The notes: generated by a model from the sequence alone, not told the origin. DNA of 64,000 nt from Primulina eburnea (GCF_022965805.1 NC_133116.1:5146001-5210000), one strand, 5' to 3'; positions 49,201 to 59,200 are shown, numbered from the stretch's first letter. Translations and numbers: made by a program.

Positions 49201-49313
49201 GGTTTTGGGAATGTGGGCAAGCGTATTTTGGGAGAGGGAGTGGCTTTAGGCGAGGGGATGGGCGGTACGAGGTTGATGAAGCTCTTGGTGGAAGCCATGA
49301 TCATGCTGGCCAT
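40238..49313 (-). CDS. Chloroplast GDT1-family (UPF0016) cation transporter, PAM71/CMT1 type, with chimeric first exon
   Basis: Ten exons: 48900-49313, 48550-48603, 43484-43545, 42981-43049, 42452-42503, 42272-42346, 41442-41571, 40807-40877, 40428-40475, 40238-40309. They encode 348 residues. The two UPF0016 signatures are present: SELGDKTFFIAALLAARNSA and AEWGDKSFFSTIALAAASSP. FGDLGDISTGFAS-type sequence and IDDLAAVCLLVYFGVSSL also fit. Chloroplast members carry manganese or calcium across the envelope or thylakoid membrane to supply photosystem II. Intron 2 (43546-48549) is 5.0 kb long because a copia element sits inside it. Residues 1-68 do not look like a GDT1 leader. They resemble the b' subunit transit peptide and an IREKLSSV-type piece of the b' helix. 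The donor after exon 8 (ACATGG|GTCATA) puts Trp where Leu is usual. The coding frame is otherwise intact. Confidence 0.85.
43756..44020 (+). repeat. Copia 5' LTR (265 bp)
   Basis: Starts TGTTGAATATAA and ends AAACCAACA. It has the same length as the 3' LTR, and I see no difference from it, including the nine-T run. Confidence 0.95.
44021..44032 (+). promoter_or_regulatory. Copia primer binding site (initiator tRNA-Met)
   Basis: TGGTATCAGAGC directly after the 5' LTR is the standard complement to the 3' end of initiator tRNA-Met used by plant copia elements. Confidence 0.95.
44057..44911 (+). CDS. Copia gag (C-terminally truncated)
   Basis: The ATG at 44057 opens a frame of 284 residues. It has a Ser-rich start, LNGQNYLQWSQSIMMFICG (the plant copia gag amino-terminal domain), NSMTTEISENFLIYTTAKDIWE and a UBN2-like middle. 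It ends with the first half of a CCHC zinc knuckle (CSKCRKPNH) and then stops at 44909-44911 before the last Cys. The reading frame continues upstream into the LTR, but the first Met after the primer site is the natural start. The truncation coincides with a deletion that also shifts frame into pol. Confidence 0.85.
   Translation: MASSSKSSGSSSAIPVVPIPLAAADTSSIPITCHKLNGQNYLQWSQSIMMFICGRGKDEFITGTWDQPEKSDPKFRAWNSENYMVMSWLINSMTTEISENFLIYTTAKDIWEAARDTYSAKDNTSELFAVESNLQDLRQGDLTVTVYFNSLTRLWQQIDLFETHEWKCPDDGGLYRVIVERKRIFKFLSGLNATLDEVRGRILGTKPLPGLRAVFSEVRHEESHRKVMLGPLVPPLSIKSALATQNHSFSAADDLGSMRHPQTQMKTGRPWCSKCRKPNHTLEI
44866..48174 (+). CDS. Copia pol: integrase, reverse transcriptase, RNase H (protease active site missing)
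   Basis: Open frame of up to 1,102 residues in a different frame from gag. It enters at the very end of the protease region (NYFQSFSHC, VQIANGS, LFVPDLACNLLSVSKL); the DSG or DTG active-site triad that should precede it is absent. Integrase follows: HHCC finger (HYRLGHP, CDICQLFKH) and DDE residues in SDIWGP, LRTDRARDYF and NGVSERKN. The RVT_2 domain has WKWI-type entry (GCKWIFTIKHKSDGSIERFK), QLDVKNAFLNGDL and the YVDDI catalytic motif. RNase H has YSDADWAGSPTDRRSTSGY and SSAEAEFRAL. No stop interrupts it. The first ATG lies in gag-overlapping sequence, so it may not be a real start; pol is normally made as part of one polyprotein. Confidence 0.85.
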   Translation: MVLKMPKTQSYAGNMNYFQSFSHCNASNTVQIANGSLSRVAGYGSIQLTDEIHLRTVLFVPDLACNLLSVSKLSNDLRCTAKFFVDSCVFQDLASGRKIGSADLCAGLYLLKMNVSKKTPNPSPSQPFCSHSITTLNKDSDILLWHYRLGHPNFWYLRKLFPFLFNNNKNLHSLKCDICQLFKHTRTTFTPNHYKPSKPFSLIHSDIWGPSNINNMSGTRWFILFVDDHTRLSWVFLMKDKSETTQIFKHFHTMIQTQFSTHIQILRTDRARDYFNSVLGGYLQTNGIIHQSSCVDTPQQNGVSERKNRHLLEVARSLLYTMNVPKSHWGDVILSATYLINRMPSRVLNFQTPIQCFQKFFPNSHLLHEIPLKVFGCSCFVHIHSHNRGKLEPRAVKCIFLGYSSNQKGYKCYSPVTKKFYSSMDVTFFESVSFYPNTFYPNTSVPGECSNDEPLHWELTTPCIEPIPDSSNEPIPEPSFPSINDQTETNIISPLPHVYSRRTHHQKNVQPVQHQLAHDCSPLSNSEKTTQGTSDSDTPVVEYIEPDDRPIAVRKGVRTCTMHPIGDFVSLKRFSPVYRAFLSTIDQIQVPRDINEALSHPKWKAAVYDEIKALEKNHTWHIADLPAGKKPVGCKWIFTIKHKSDGSIERFKARLVAKGYTQTYGIDYQETFAPVARLNTVRVLLSIAANLDWPLYQLDVKNAFLNGDLEEEVYMNIPPGFESTDTKNKVCRLRKSLYGLKQSPRAWFHRFTNVLKIHGYIQCQSDHTLFVKHSKEWKIAAIIVYVDDIVLTGNHSEEMARVKLILSKEFEMKDLGPLKYFLGMEVARSSLGISISQRKYVLDLLKETGMLGCKPVGTPMDPNIKLGIKNDSPPVDKGRYQRLVGKLIYLAHTRPDIGFIVSVISQFMNTPTEEHLDAAYRVLRYLKGTPGKGLLFRKSSIRKIKVYSDADWAGSPTDRRSTSGYCTFVWGNLVTWRSKKQPVVARSSAEAEFRALSNGICEGIWLKRLLDELKVEDGHPIEVLCDNQAAISISKNPVHHDRTKHVEVDRHFISEKIEKGVIDLGYTPTQLQIADILTKALHRPIYEDLSSKLGMINLYAPA
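48175..48181 (+). promoter_or_regulatory. Copia polypurine tract
   Basis: GGGGGAG directly abuts the 3' LTR, immediately after the pol stop codon. Confidence 0.85.
48182..48446 (+). repeat. Copia 3' LTR (265 bp)
   Basis: Same ends and length as the 5' LTR. The flanking CCATC copy starts at 48447. Confidence 0.95.
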
Positions 49314-49430
49314 GGCTGCGCTGCAATCTTTCTTCTTTTCTTCTTCGAAGGGAAAGCGTTATCTCTTCCTATTCACAAATGTGGTGCGCTTGGCTTTGTT
49401 ATTATTATACATGAAAGAGGATGAAAGAGG

Positions 49431-49558
49431 ATGGTGTGAGACGTCTCAGACCATAATTTGTTTGACAAATCAATTTTATCTGTATTGATAATAAAAAGTA
49501 ATATTTTTTCATGGATGATACAAATACGATCTGTGAGATCATCCCACACAAATTTTTA
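49431..49558 (+). mobile_element. MITE-like repeat, copy H (orientation 1, shortened)
   Basis: GTGTGAGACGTCTCAGACCA at the left, ATAAAAAGTAATATTTTTTC and ATGGATGATACAAATACGAT inside, ending CCCACACAAATTTTTAC. About 50 bp shorter than full copies. Confidence 0.6.
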
Positions 49559-49707
49559 CTTATTTTTATTTATATCGAAATAATTTATCTATGTAAATTT
49601 TATAGGTTTATATTTATATTATATTTTTGTTTAAGTAATAAATTTAATCTTATAAATTATTTAAAATTTTGAAATTTTATATCATTTTTTATAGACAATA
49701 AATAAAT

Positions 49708-49890
49708 GAGTGAGTTTCACGTAAGACCGTCTCACGGATCATAATCTGTGAGACGAGTCAACCCTACTCATATTTACAATAAAAAATAATACTCTTAGCA
49801 TAAAAAGTAATACTTTTTCATGGGTGACCCAAATAAGAGATCTGTCTCACAAATATGACCCGTGAGACCGTCTCACACAAATTTTTACCT
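49708..49890 (+). mobile_element. MITE-like repeat, copy I (orientation 1)
   Basis: A well-preserved copy: GTAAGACCGTCTCACGGATC, CTGTGAGACGAGTCAACCCT, CTCTTAGCATAAAAAGTAAT, TGGGTGACCCAAATAAGAGA and a right end GTGAGACCGTCTCACACAAA. Confidence 0.75.
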
Positions 49891-50494
49891 AAATAAATAT
49901 AGATTGAGATGATAATTTTTAAGGATAATTACTACTTTCCTTTGAGAATAATTCTACTTATTTGTTTTTTTATAAAAGTAAAAAAGAAATTTCAATATAA
50001 TTGAGTTTTTTTTAATATATTAACCTTAATTTTTTGGTATAACCATAACTTAAAGGAATTTGAAAATTAAATGAATTTTATATGTTTATTTTATCATCAC
50101 ATTTGTAAAATAAAACGTAAACAAAGCTCAAGCTTGTAATTTCATGTACTTCTCTCTCTAATTTTAAGATAAATTGTACATTTCGACAAATGAGAAGAAT
50201 AAAGTTATATTAATTTAGAAAAAGAAAATGATTTTCCATAAAAAAAAAAAACAAAGCAAGAAAAAAAAAAAGAATCTTAAAGTCGCATAGATGGATTCAA
50301 AGTCGCATTTGCATTTGAATCTCACGAGAAAAAACGGACAAGGACATTTGCTTATTTTGTCATGTTTTTTGTACACATCTTCAAATCTAACTCATCGTGC
50401 CCAACAGTGGATTATTTACTGTACCTCTTTCTCTCTCTCTAAGAACCCTCAGAAATCCCAGCTTCAATTTGCCAGAAGAACGTCCCCAAGAAGG

Positions 50495-50702
50495 TACTTT
50501 TTTTTTCAACTTCTCGATTTCAAAACCAATACACTACTTGTTTTTTCAATAGTATTAATACACGGAATTTTCTTGAAGATACCTTTGTTTCAAATGCGTT
50601 CTCGGTAGATTTGTGTTTTTCTACCGTTACGGCTGTGTGAATCTTTCCAATTCTTGATAAAGTCGGGTTCTTTTTGAAAAAGTAGAAATTTTGCTTGTTC
50701 AG
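50495..50702 (+). other. Probable 5' UTR intron of the PWWP gene
   Basis: CAAGAAG|GTACTT matches a donor and TTGTTCAG|ATATTT, 12 bp before the start codon, matches an acceptor. The region between is T-rich. This is inferred from splice signals alone. Confidence 0.45.
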
Positions 50703-50713
50703 ATATTTTGGTT

Positions 50714-53700
50714 ATGGAGGATGAGAAAGGTGATGTTGGCCTAGTATGTAGTGCTGGTGTTTCAGGGTCACCAGTTCTTGTTAACTTAGCCAATGAAACG
50801 TTAAGGGAAGTTGTCGAAACTGAGAAACATACTGAGGACTCCTACGAAGAGGGGGATGGGGGAGAAGTGATGGTGGAAATTGTCGGGTCTGATGTGTTTG
50901 TTGATGGTGTTGGTGTCCAAAAAGAAGGGGTCTACCTAGCCGGAGAAGCTGGGTATTTGGAGGGTCATACGTCCGAGAGTCAAGATTTTCTAAGGGCTTT
51001 GGATACCCCTCATGAAGGAGGCAGAAGTGAGTTGGAGGAAAACAAGGTGGTGCATACAGTGGATGAACCAAAACATGTTGCTGAAAATCAAGAAGCCAAG
51101 TATGGTGAATCTGCTACCGAATCACCTTTGACTGGGGTTGGTGTTGTGAATGACGACAGTTGCAATCATGGAATTTCTTCAACGAGTATGTTGTCCTTGG
51201 TGACGCCGGACTCTGTTACTGAACAGCCTGAGGAAGTTATAGCGAGGACGTCTGCCACGGTGATTGAAGAGGTGGCTAAAGATGAAACAGCTGATAATGC
51301 CAGTAGTTCTGACATTGGAACAACTGAAGTTTTGAGAACTCCAGTGGAAGCTGTTGTTGAAGGAAAAGGTGATTTAAGCAAAGTCAAGGTGTTGTACCCT
51401 GCTAACAATTCTGCTCCTTGTCGGGATCTCTTGGATGCTGATTCAGTTATAATGAATGAGGCAAATATTGACGGAGCTTCTGACCAAGTCGCACCATCTG
51501 ATTTTTCTCTCAACTCTAACGGTGAAGACCATGCTGTTGAGGAAGTTGGTTTATTTAATTCTGGTGCAGTTGACACCATTGATTATGGTGATATTGATCC
51601 TAGTCATTCTGTGGATTTGAATCTCTCTGTATCAGTTTCAGATGTTGCAGCTCCATTGTCTAGTGAAGAAGTTTCATCTAGTGGTAGGTTGAATGGTGAC
51701 ATTTTGAGAGCTAATGCTGTCAGTGCAAGCACTAATGGAGATAGAGGAAAAGAGACCAATGAAGGAGATGCTATTGCCACAGAAACAGAGAACCTGATTC
51801 TTAAGTTGGATGCCCTTGTACCTAATGATCAAGATAATAATCAAGTTTGTATAGAAGATTTTGATTCCGTGGAATGTGATATAACACATGGGATTGATGG
51901 TATTTCAAATGCCGGTGTAGAATCTTCTTTTGAATACACTTTTTCCACTGAAAAACATGAAGCTATTGTCATGTACTCTGATGATGTATTGGATTTCAAA
52001 GATGGAGATACGAGTTTTGCAAACAAGAATGAATGCCTGAAGACTAACAGAGACATAGAAACTGGAGTGGTTCAGAAAGACCATCTATTCTCAAATGAAC
52101 CAACTCAAGTTGATGGTGGTGTAAATACTGCTGCAATAAACGAAGATAAGGGCCTCGTGATTGAAATTCAACATGATATTGACGATAATCTACTCAATAC
52201 AACAAGCCCGAGTTGTGTAGTAGATGAGGAAATGGTAGAAGCAGATTATGGGAGGTATGCAGATCAACCTCTGATTGGCACATCAGATACTGAAGTAATG
52301 AATGATGAGAAGTTTGCATTATCTCCGGCGAAAGTTTTGGCGGGGGATGGAACTTGTGAAAGCAGTGAGGAGATTGATGGAAGTAATGTAGCAAAGGCAT
52401 GTGTCTCTGATATGATTACTTCTATTGTTGAGGTAAACAATCCTGGAGAAGCAGACGATAATTCTGGAAAAAATAATGGGGTTCATATAATGGAAGACCA
52501 TATTTCCGAAACTACACTCATGAATGTGGACGAGGAAATAGAATTTGACCGAACATATGATGGAGAAAAGGAAGTGGGTTACAGGGAGGAGCCTACATTT
52601 GGAAATGAAGAGCCTGCTTATGAGAGTGAAAATTCAAAGTTTTTGATTGAGGAACCGGTAAAATCTGCAAGCTCCTTGCGAATGAACCAACCAGGTTATT
52701 TATTACCACCAGAAAATGAGGGTAAATTTTCTCTCTCAGATTTGGTCTGGGGTAAAGTCAGGAGCTATCCCTGGTGGCCTGGACAGGTATTTGATCCTGC
52801 AGATGCATCAGAAAGGGCTGTTAAATATTATAAGAAAGACTCTTATTTGGTAGCATATTTTGGAGATCGAACCTTTGCTTGGAATGATGCATCTGTGTTG
52901 AAGCCTTTCAGGCCTCATTTTTCCCAGATCGAGAAGCAAAGTAATTCTGAAGCATTTCAAAACGCCGTTGACTGTGCCTTGGAAGAGATTTCTAGACGTG
53001 TAGAATTGGGTCTAGCATGTTCGTGTGTACCAGAAGATGCTTATGACAAGATTAAAACTCAGATCGTAGAGAATGCTGGGATACATAATGAATCGAGTCT
53101 AAGAACTGGTGTGGATCAATCTGCTGGTCCTTGTGCTTTTGAACCAGATAAACTTCTTGAGTATGTTAGAGATTTAGCACCTCGTGCTTCTTCTGGGGCT
53201 GATCGATTGGATCTTGTTATTGCTCGGGCACAGTTGTCTGCATTTTGTTGTTTTAAGGGCTACCGCCTGCCAACTGTATTCCCCTCATCTGGGGAATTAC
53301 TGGAAAATGACGCAGAAGAAACTAGTGATGATATGGTCCTTTCCCACAAAAGCAAACACATTCCAAAAGACAGCTTTCAGTCTAGGAAGGATAGAAGCTT
53401 GACAGAATTAATGGGTGATGGTGAAGATGAATTAGTTGCAAAAGATGTGAATAAATCAATTTCCTCAACTTCTAGTAAAAAACGGAAAGCACTTGACCCT
53501 CTGGCTGGTGGGTCAGAGAAAAGGCTAGCTGTTCCTGCAGCAAAAGTAACTATTTCAGCCAATCAGACTCCTAAGCCTTCGTTCAAAATTGGTGAATGCA
53601 TCCGTAGAGTAGCCTGCCAACTGACGGGATCAACATCAATGGTAAAGGGCCCCAATGATGAAACAGTAAATGATGGTTCTCTGAATGCATACGAACAATC

Positions 53701-54466
53701 TGAAAGGCAAAGTATGGATGTTTCAAGGGATTTTTCTTTACACGAGATGCTAACTCAACTTCAACTGGTGGCACAGGAACCCAAGAAACGGCATAACTTC
53801 CTAAATACAGTCGTCACTTTCTTCACGGGTTTCAGAAGTTCTAGTGCTTTGAATAGACGTGGTAGAAAGAAAAGAGCTGCTCCAGCAGCTGGAGGATCAG
53901 CTGAAGACTTTGAATTTGATGATGTCAATGACTCCTATTGGACGGACAGGATTGTCCAGAACTATGCTGAGGAACAATTGTTGCATAATTGCGAGAACGG
54001 CGCTGACAATCTTCAAGTTGTGCCCTTTGATGCAGAAAAATCAGTGAAACCTGGTCGTAAATCACATTCTAGAAAGAGGTTTTCCACCCGGACCTATCCA
54101 ACCATCATCTCGGATTCAGATGAGAATGTTAGACGAAAGAAACAAGAATCATCACCTGCTGAGCTTATATTGAACTTTGAACAGAGAAATTGTGTTCCTT
54201 CTGAAATAAATCTTAATAAAATGTTCAGGCGGTTCGGGCCTCTGATGGAATCTGAGACTGAAGTTGATCACGAGTCTGGTCGAGCAAAAGTAATATTTAA
54301 GCGGGGTTCTGATGCAGAAGTTGCTCACAATAGTGCAGAAAAATTCAACATATTTGGGCCAGTGCTTGTTAATTATGAGATAGGTTACTCGCCATTAATT
54401 TCAGTAAAGATTTCCCCTGTTGCTGTTCCACCACCGTGCCAGGAAGATCCCACTTCGATGTTGTAG
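50714..54466 (+). CDS. PWWP-domain chromatin protein (PDP family)
   Basis: One uninterrupted exon of 1,250 residues from the first ATG at 50714. Residues 1 to about 660 are acidic and low in complexity, without a recognisable fold. The PWWP domain begins near residue 668 (FSLSDLVWGKVRSYPWWPGQ, then YLVAYFGDRTFAWND) and is followed by the helical region SEAFQNAVDCALEEISRRVE. Further on are a basic patch (SSKKRKALDPLAGGSEKR), a conserved RRGRKKRAAP and SYWTDRIV segment, and a C-terminal RRM-like fold from about residue 1149 (INLNKMFRRFGPL, GRAKVIFKRGSDAEVA). This layout matches the plant PWWP DOMAIN PROTEIN group. In Arabidopsis that group works with FVE and MSI5 in histone H3K27 methylation and flowering control. 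PWWP domains bind methylated histone tails and DNA. Which PDP paralogue it is cannot be fixed here. Confidence 0.88.
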   Translation: MEDEKGDVGLVCSAGVSGSPVLVNLANETLREVVETEKHTEDSYEEGDGGEVMVEIVGSDVFVDGVGVQKEGVYLAGEAGYLEGHTSESQDFLRALDTPHEGGRSELEENKVVHTVDEPKHVAENQEAKYGESATESPLTGVGVVNDDSCNHGISSTSMLSLVTPDSVTEQPEEVIARTSATVIEEVAKDETADNASSSDIGTTEVLRTPVEAVVEGKGDLSKVKVLYPANNSAPCRDLLDADSVIMNEANIDGASDQVAPSDFSLNSNGEDHAVEEVGLFNSGAVDTIDYGDIDPSHSVDLNLSVSVSDVAAPLSSEEVSSSGRLNGDILRANAVSASTNGDRGKETNEGDAIATETENLILKLDALVPNDQDNNQVCIEDFDSVECDITHGIDGISNAGVESSFEYTFSTEKHEAIVMYSDDVLDFKDGDTSFANKNECLKTNRDIETGVVQKDHLFSNEPTQVDGGVNTAAINEDKGLVIEIQHDIDDNLLNTTSPSCVVDEEMVEADYGRYADQPLIGTSDTEVMNDEKFALSPAKVLAGDGTCESSEEIDGSNVAKACVSDMITSIVEVNNPGEADDNSGKNNGVHIMEDHISETTLMNVDEEIEFDRTYDGEKEVGYREEPTFGNEEPAYESENSKFLIEEPVKSASSLRMNQPGYLLPPENEGKFSLSDLVWGKVRSYPWWPGQVFDPADASERAVKYYKKDSYLVAYFGDRTFAWNDASVLKPFRPHFSQIEKQSNSEAFQNAVDCALEEISRRVELGLACSCVPEDAYDKIKTQIVENAGIHNESSLRTGVDQSAGPCAFEPDKLLEYVRDLAPRASSGADRLDLVIARAQLSAFCCFKGYRLPTVFPSSGELLENDAEETSDDMVLSHKSKHIPKDSFQSRKDRSLTELMGDGEDELVAKDVNKSISSTSSKKRKALDPLAGGSEKRLAVPAAKVTISANQTPKPSFKIGECIRRVACQLTGSTSMVKGPNDETVNDGSLNAYEQSERQSMDVSRDFSLHEMLTQLQLVAQEPKKRHNFLNTVVTFFTGFRSSSALNRRGRKKRAAPAAGGSAEDFEFDDVNDSYWTDRIVQNYAEEQLLHNCENGADNLQVVPFDAEKSVKPGRKSHSRKRFSTRTYPTIISDSDENVRRKKQESSPAELILNFEQRNCVPSEINLNKMFRRFGPLMESETEVDHESGRAKVIFKRGSDAEVAHNSAEKFNIFGPVLVNYEIGYSPLISVKISPVAVPPPCQEDPTSML

Positions 54467-56224
54467 CTTTGGAGTTTGGTAACAATCTGCTCATTGCTGA
54501 ATATTTACTCATAATGCATCATCATGATACTTTTTTTATGGTATATGCTAATAATGATTAAAGGGGACTCCCCGTTTCAAAATTTGATTCTCCCTGATTT
54601 GCCTCTGCATTTGCCCTTTTCATTCGTTTCCTGCTTGTTTTTTCTATCCCTTTCTAATGTTCTTTTTAATTGCTACCTCACGTGAAGAAGCGAGAACGCT
54701 TTATCTGTAGAATGAATGTCCCGTGACTTGAGGGAAAAATGCCCATTTGATCTTGTATGCATCTTAGTTGTTAATTGCTATGCATGCTTTTACTACTTGT
54801 CATCTTAGCTTTGATACTTTTTGAAATCTATCATCTTAAGTCGTAATATTTTTTCTTTCACAGGGGTCTATCATTTCCATTTTATTGTAATCAAGAATTG
54901 CCTAGGTAGAACGTTGAAACCAAGAACCTGTTGCCAAGTGGTTTACAGCGGCTGCAAGGCAACCTGATCCATAATGTTGCTTCGTTGAATGGGAAGGTGT
55001 TACCATGTTATTTCTTGACCAAGATGTATGATATGATAAATGTAGATTGTTACTACGGTCCTTTTCATGAATCGGTAACCATGTTTACCAACAATTAGTT
55101 ACCAAGCGGCTATAATTTTTAGGAACAATAGATGTTCATCAAAAGCTGGATGTGGTATTTTTGTGTTTGGGTTTTATATATAACCACCGTTGTTAATCCT
55201 GTTATTTTCTTAGATTTATGGGTTTTACAAAGAATAATGTTATCTGATTGGAGTTTGATATTGGCTAATCAAATCAAGATTTGGTCTAATATAACATAGT
55301 TTGTAGTTTCCTCCAGGTTGTACTTGGTTATGTTGAATTGAAGAATTTGATTTGGTGGAAAAAATGAAGGTTGAAATCTATTACTATTATTTTTAAAATT
55401 GTACAACTTAATATATTTGCTTGAATTTTTTTCATCCAAACAAGTTAAGAAATCTAAAATGAATGAATTTATCTAATCAGATCCATCCAAGTACAAGCAA
55501 ATGGATTCTGGAATATCTGTGTGCTAATATTAATAATCAGTATATGGGTATTTGTGATGTATGCCACACAGGATGATTTTTTTCTTGGACATCTCGATAT
55601 ATCAAATTATTTTCGAAAATATGCTAAACTTATTCTTCATCATTACAACTTGTTGAAATGTAAAGGTGAGATTAAGATTTCTTTTAATGTAGTTAAATTT
55701 CGGGGTTTAAATCATATTCTGTGAAAAAAAGTGTCAGTTCTATTTTTTAGGATTGTTGAAAATTAATGAAATTCTCATTACTAATTTTGATTTACGTACT
55801 TCGTGTCGGGCTGTGTTTAATTATATTTTTACAAATAAATTCGATTCTGTCGGATTTCATTCCAGTGTTAGAGACAGACAAAAATAAGCCAGGTGCTGTG
55901 TGATAGAATATTTCACTCCCAGTTTATCTTCTTGGTTTTCGATGAGAGGCTAATTAGGCTAACCACGCAAAGCTTCCATATAGCTCTTTGTTCATATAGT
56001 GCAAAAAGAAAGCTTGGTCAAGAACGTCTTGACCTATCACATGGGACGTATTCTTACTGAAAGTATGCACATCTTAAAGCTCATTCCAACGCAAAATATA
56101 CAGCAAGAACAGCTACCAACACTCTCCAATGAGCTATGAGTCCGTACAAGCGGTGATGAATCTTTCATTGGTCAAAACAGACGAGATTATGTGCATGCAC
56201 GTGAGTTGCAAAGAGTAACTTCAT
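54467..56224. other. Intergenic between convergent PWWP and DCP2 genes
   Basis: Probably contains the PWWP 3' UTR at the left. No exon with family motifs and no MITE copy were recognised. Confidence 0.5.
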
Positions 56225-59200
56225 CTAAGAAGAGAATGCAGCATCTATCGATTGAAATATTGGACCTGTATCAAACCGAAAGTTTCTGAAGCTTCTTCCA
56301 GGTCGTGAATCAGAAAGATTAATGTCTGCTACTGCTTTATTTGGCTGGTTCTCTGTTGTTGAGCTGCTTCCAGTAGAACCACTTTTTGCTTTCCAAACTG
56401 TAATTCCTACACCATAGAGATAAAATTGTAGACAGAATCAAGAAAAGGCACTGTTATAGTCATATCAGAGCTCCAGAGGACATTCAAGTAAGGATACACA
56501 GTCCAAGACTCAAAGGTGCATAGGATTCTCTAAAACAATAGCACATTCGTTTCCCAGAATTTATTTAAAAGTTGCGGCCTCACACATAATTTATATTACG
56601 AGAGAGAGATTGAGTTGCAGAAGAGAAGGACCTTTCGTAGGTCTATCTGATCTAGGTGCTATAGGAGGTGGGTGCAAGGAGATCCATGACTTTAAAGATC
56701 TGCAATATAATCGCACATCATTATAAAACTGACAGAGTCATCGAGGAGTTCAAATATTTATAGCTTATGCCAATATACTTACGTCAAAAAGGGAGCAACC
56801 ATGTATAGCTTCAGGCCAGTGATCCCACGAGATATGACATCTTCATTTGCTGGTTGAAGATCATCACGCCGCTGCCATGCAATTTCCTGTAAAACATCAT
56901 AGAAGGAACATAAAATGGCTAGCATTGAGCAGCTTTGTTGCAAATTCAGAAACATAAGATTCATGAATGTATGTGTAAAAGGCGCAACCAGCTTGCACAT
57001 AACATAGCATGTTGATTTCGGTGATTTTCTGAATAAAAGCATCCTAAAACGTAAGGTTAGTGGAACAAACCCATGAAGACAACCAATGAAAAGAAAAAAA
57101 CTGTTCCAAAAACGACATGGACAAATCATATTCCCATGATGACCGAATCCAAAAAGTTTAAGTTCTTGAGTAGGAATAATGACATACACTTATCTCTTTT
57201 TTAGTGAGAGGAGCAAAGGATGTATCATCTTTCACCCCAGCAACTATATACAGACGCACTCTCTGTTGTCCAAAAACCATTTCAATGTAGTCGTCTTTGT
57301 TTAGAAGTTTGGAAACATCAAAACCTGTTTCCTCTAGGACCTGCATATCAGAAATTATGAAGTAAGACATGAAATATTTAAATAACAACGATTCTTCCTT
57401 GACAATGCAAGGAAAAGAAAATAGTGACAGTATCAGTTGTTCCTTTTCAACATCACATGCAATTAATAGGGAAACATGACGCTGACAAGAGAACGATTCT
57501 GAAGCCAAACCCAAGTATATAGTCTTCTTATATGTCGCAACAAATGAAACAACGATTAAATTAAAATTGAGGATATTACATACATGCCACAATGTAATCA
57601 CAATTAAATTCATAGAGCATTGATATAAAATAATACTCTTACCAATCATGCAAGACAATAAAATAAGCACAAGAAGATGAGCATACTTCTCTAATGGCAC
57701 AGTTGTGATCTTCTTCATCCTTGTTCTTCTTCCCACGTGGAAAACTCCAACTAGATCCTTTCCATCCTTTCACCAGTATGCACTGTGACAAGAAAAATAA
57801 ACAAAAAGCTAAAATAAGTTATACGCTGGGGTTTAAGGGGATAACAAATAATACTATTAGAATCATCCGATTGCCTGATGAGTAACACAGAAAAAGATCA
57901 TTTTCATCTCCTTAGACTAGAAAACATACTTCCAACAATTAGTTCTTAATCGGCAACTTATTTCTTCAGGTAACAAAGCAAATAAACGTCAATAAATATG
58001 AACATTCAACTAAGAAAGATTCCAGCGAAAGAAGGGGAAACGATTGACATGCATAAATTCCCAACATATTCACCAAATTCACCTTCTTAAGGACCAAATA
58101 ATGAACAGTAGTTACGAGCAAAAGACCAAACCCTTTCATAAGTTTCATCCAGAATGATGGCTCCTGTTACTGGAACTCTAAATTTGTATGATGTGAAGTC
58201 TTTAAATATGTCATCTATATGGGCAACATATGGTTTCAGAACTTCACAATTGTTGAACACTGCAACTTATTAAGGAGGGCGAAAATCATCAAATATAAAT
58301 CATCTTTACGGTACAACGGTTCCTCCGTTCGAGATTAAAAGATAAAAGCACATTCTAATACAAGAACTATCTATAATAGCTATAAATATATCAAACACAG
58401 ATCTGATTTTTCAACTTGTCAGCAAAAATTAACCAACCAGAGGAAAGAATGAAAACGTCTAATAGCTCATGATAACTTGAGCAAGATTAGGAACTTCAAT
58501 TTCTTAGGAGAATGATTCTCGAGTCAAATTAAATTAGAGGACTAAAATCACGTAAAACAAGAAATTTGAATTACACAGTTTAAAAAAGGACGCAAAAAAT
58601 GTTCAACTAAATACACAGGGGTTAAGGATACACAAAGAAGTAAATTCCTTCAATGTTAATGACTTCAAAGATGGATTATTTTCAACTGAGTTATCTTCAT
58701 AGAACCAATGAGCATACTCCACAAGAAACAGAATCCTCTCAAAAGACTGCTGGTCTTCCTTAGGGACGTTGAGAACAAAACGACTGCAGAACAAATGGAA
58801 AATGTTTAACTTCCATCATGTTAATTTGCACAAACTATCTAATTTAACAATTGAACTTCCATCTACACAATTTCTTATAATGTAACCCAAGTATCAACAC
58901 CAGTAGATGGAAACTGTCAAGAAACGTGAAGAGGAAAAGCCAACACATTTGTGGTTTCCAATGGGACTACAAATCTTTCAACCCACTTCGCCCAGGTGAT
59001 AATTCAGCCAAAATTTCTTTACCACCATTCAAATATCACCTAAAATTTCCAGAATTAAACAAACTATTATAACGAACAACCCACAAACCCTTCAAGACAA
59101 CCAATTTTCCTGGAATTCTTTGGAGGTATCACTTTCTCCCTTTCTCCCTTGTCATCCCTCAATAGTAAGAGATATTAGTTCACCGAGAGAGAATGCAGAA

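Larger units (their letters stand above)
49314..50713. other. Divergent promoter region of GDT1 and the PWWP gene, with two MITE copies
   Basis: Upstream DNA of both genes. MITE copies H and I lie 150 bp apart in the same orientation. The right part contains the probable 5' UTR of the PWWP gene, with a probable UTR intron. Confidence 0.5.

Noticed and set aside
38887..49313. Alternative splicing joining the GDT1 leader exon to the b' sequence at 39 kb
   Set aside because: The only AG just upstream of the b' homology is followed by an in-frame TGA, the leader sequence overlaps instead of complementing it, and the b' frame is broken near 39180.
50708..50713. PWWP reading frame extended to TTG at 50708
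   Set aside because: The first ATG is at 50714, and a splice acceptor probably lies at 50702 just before it.
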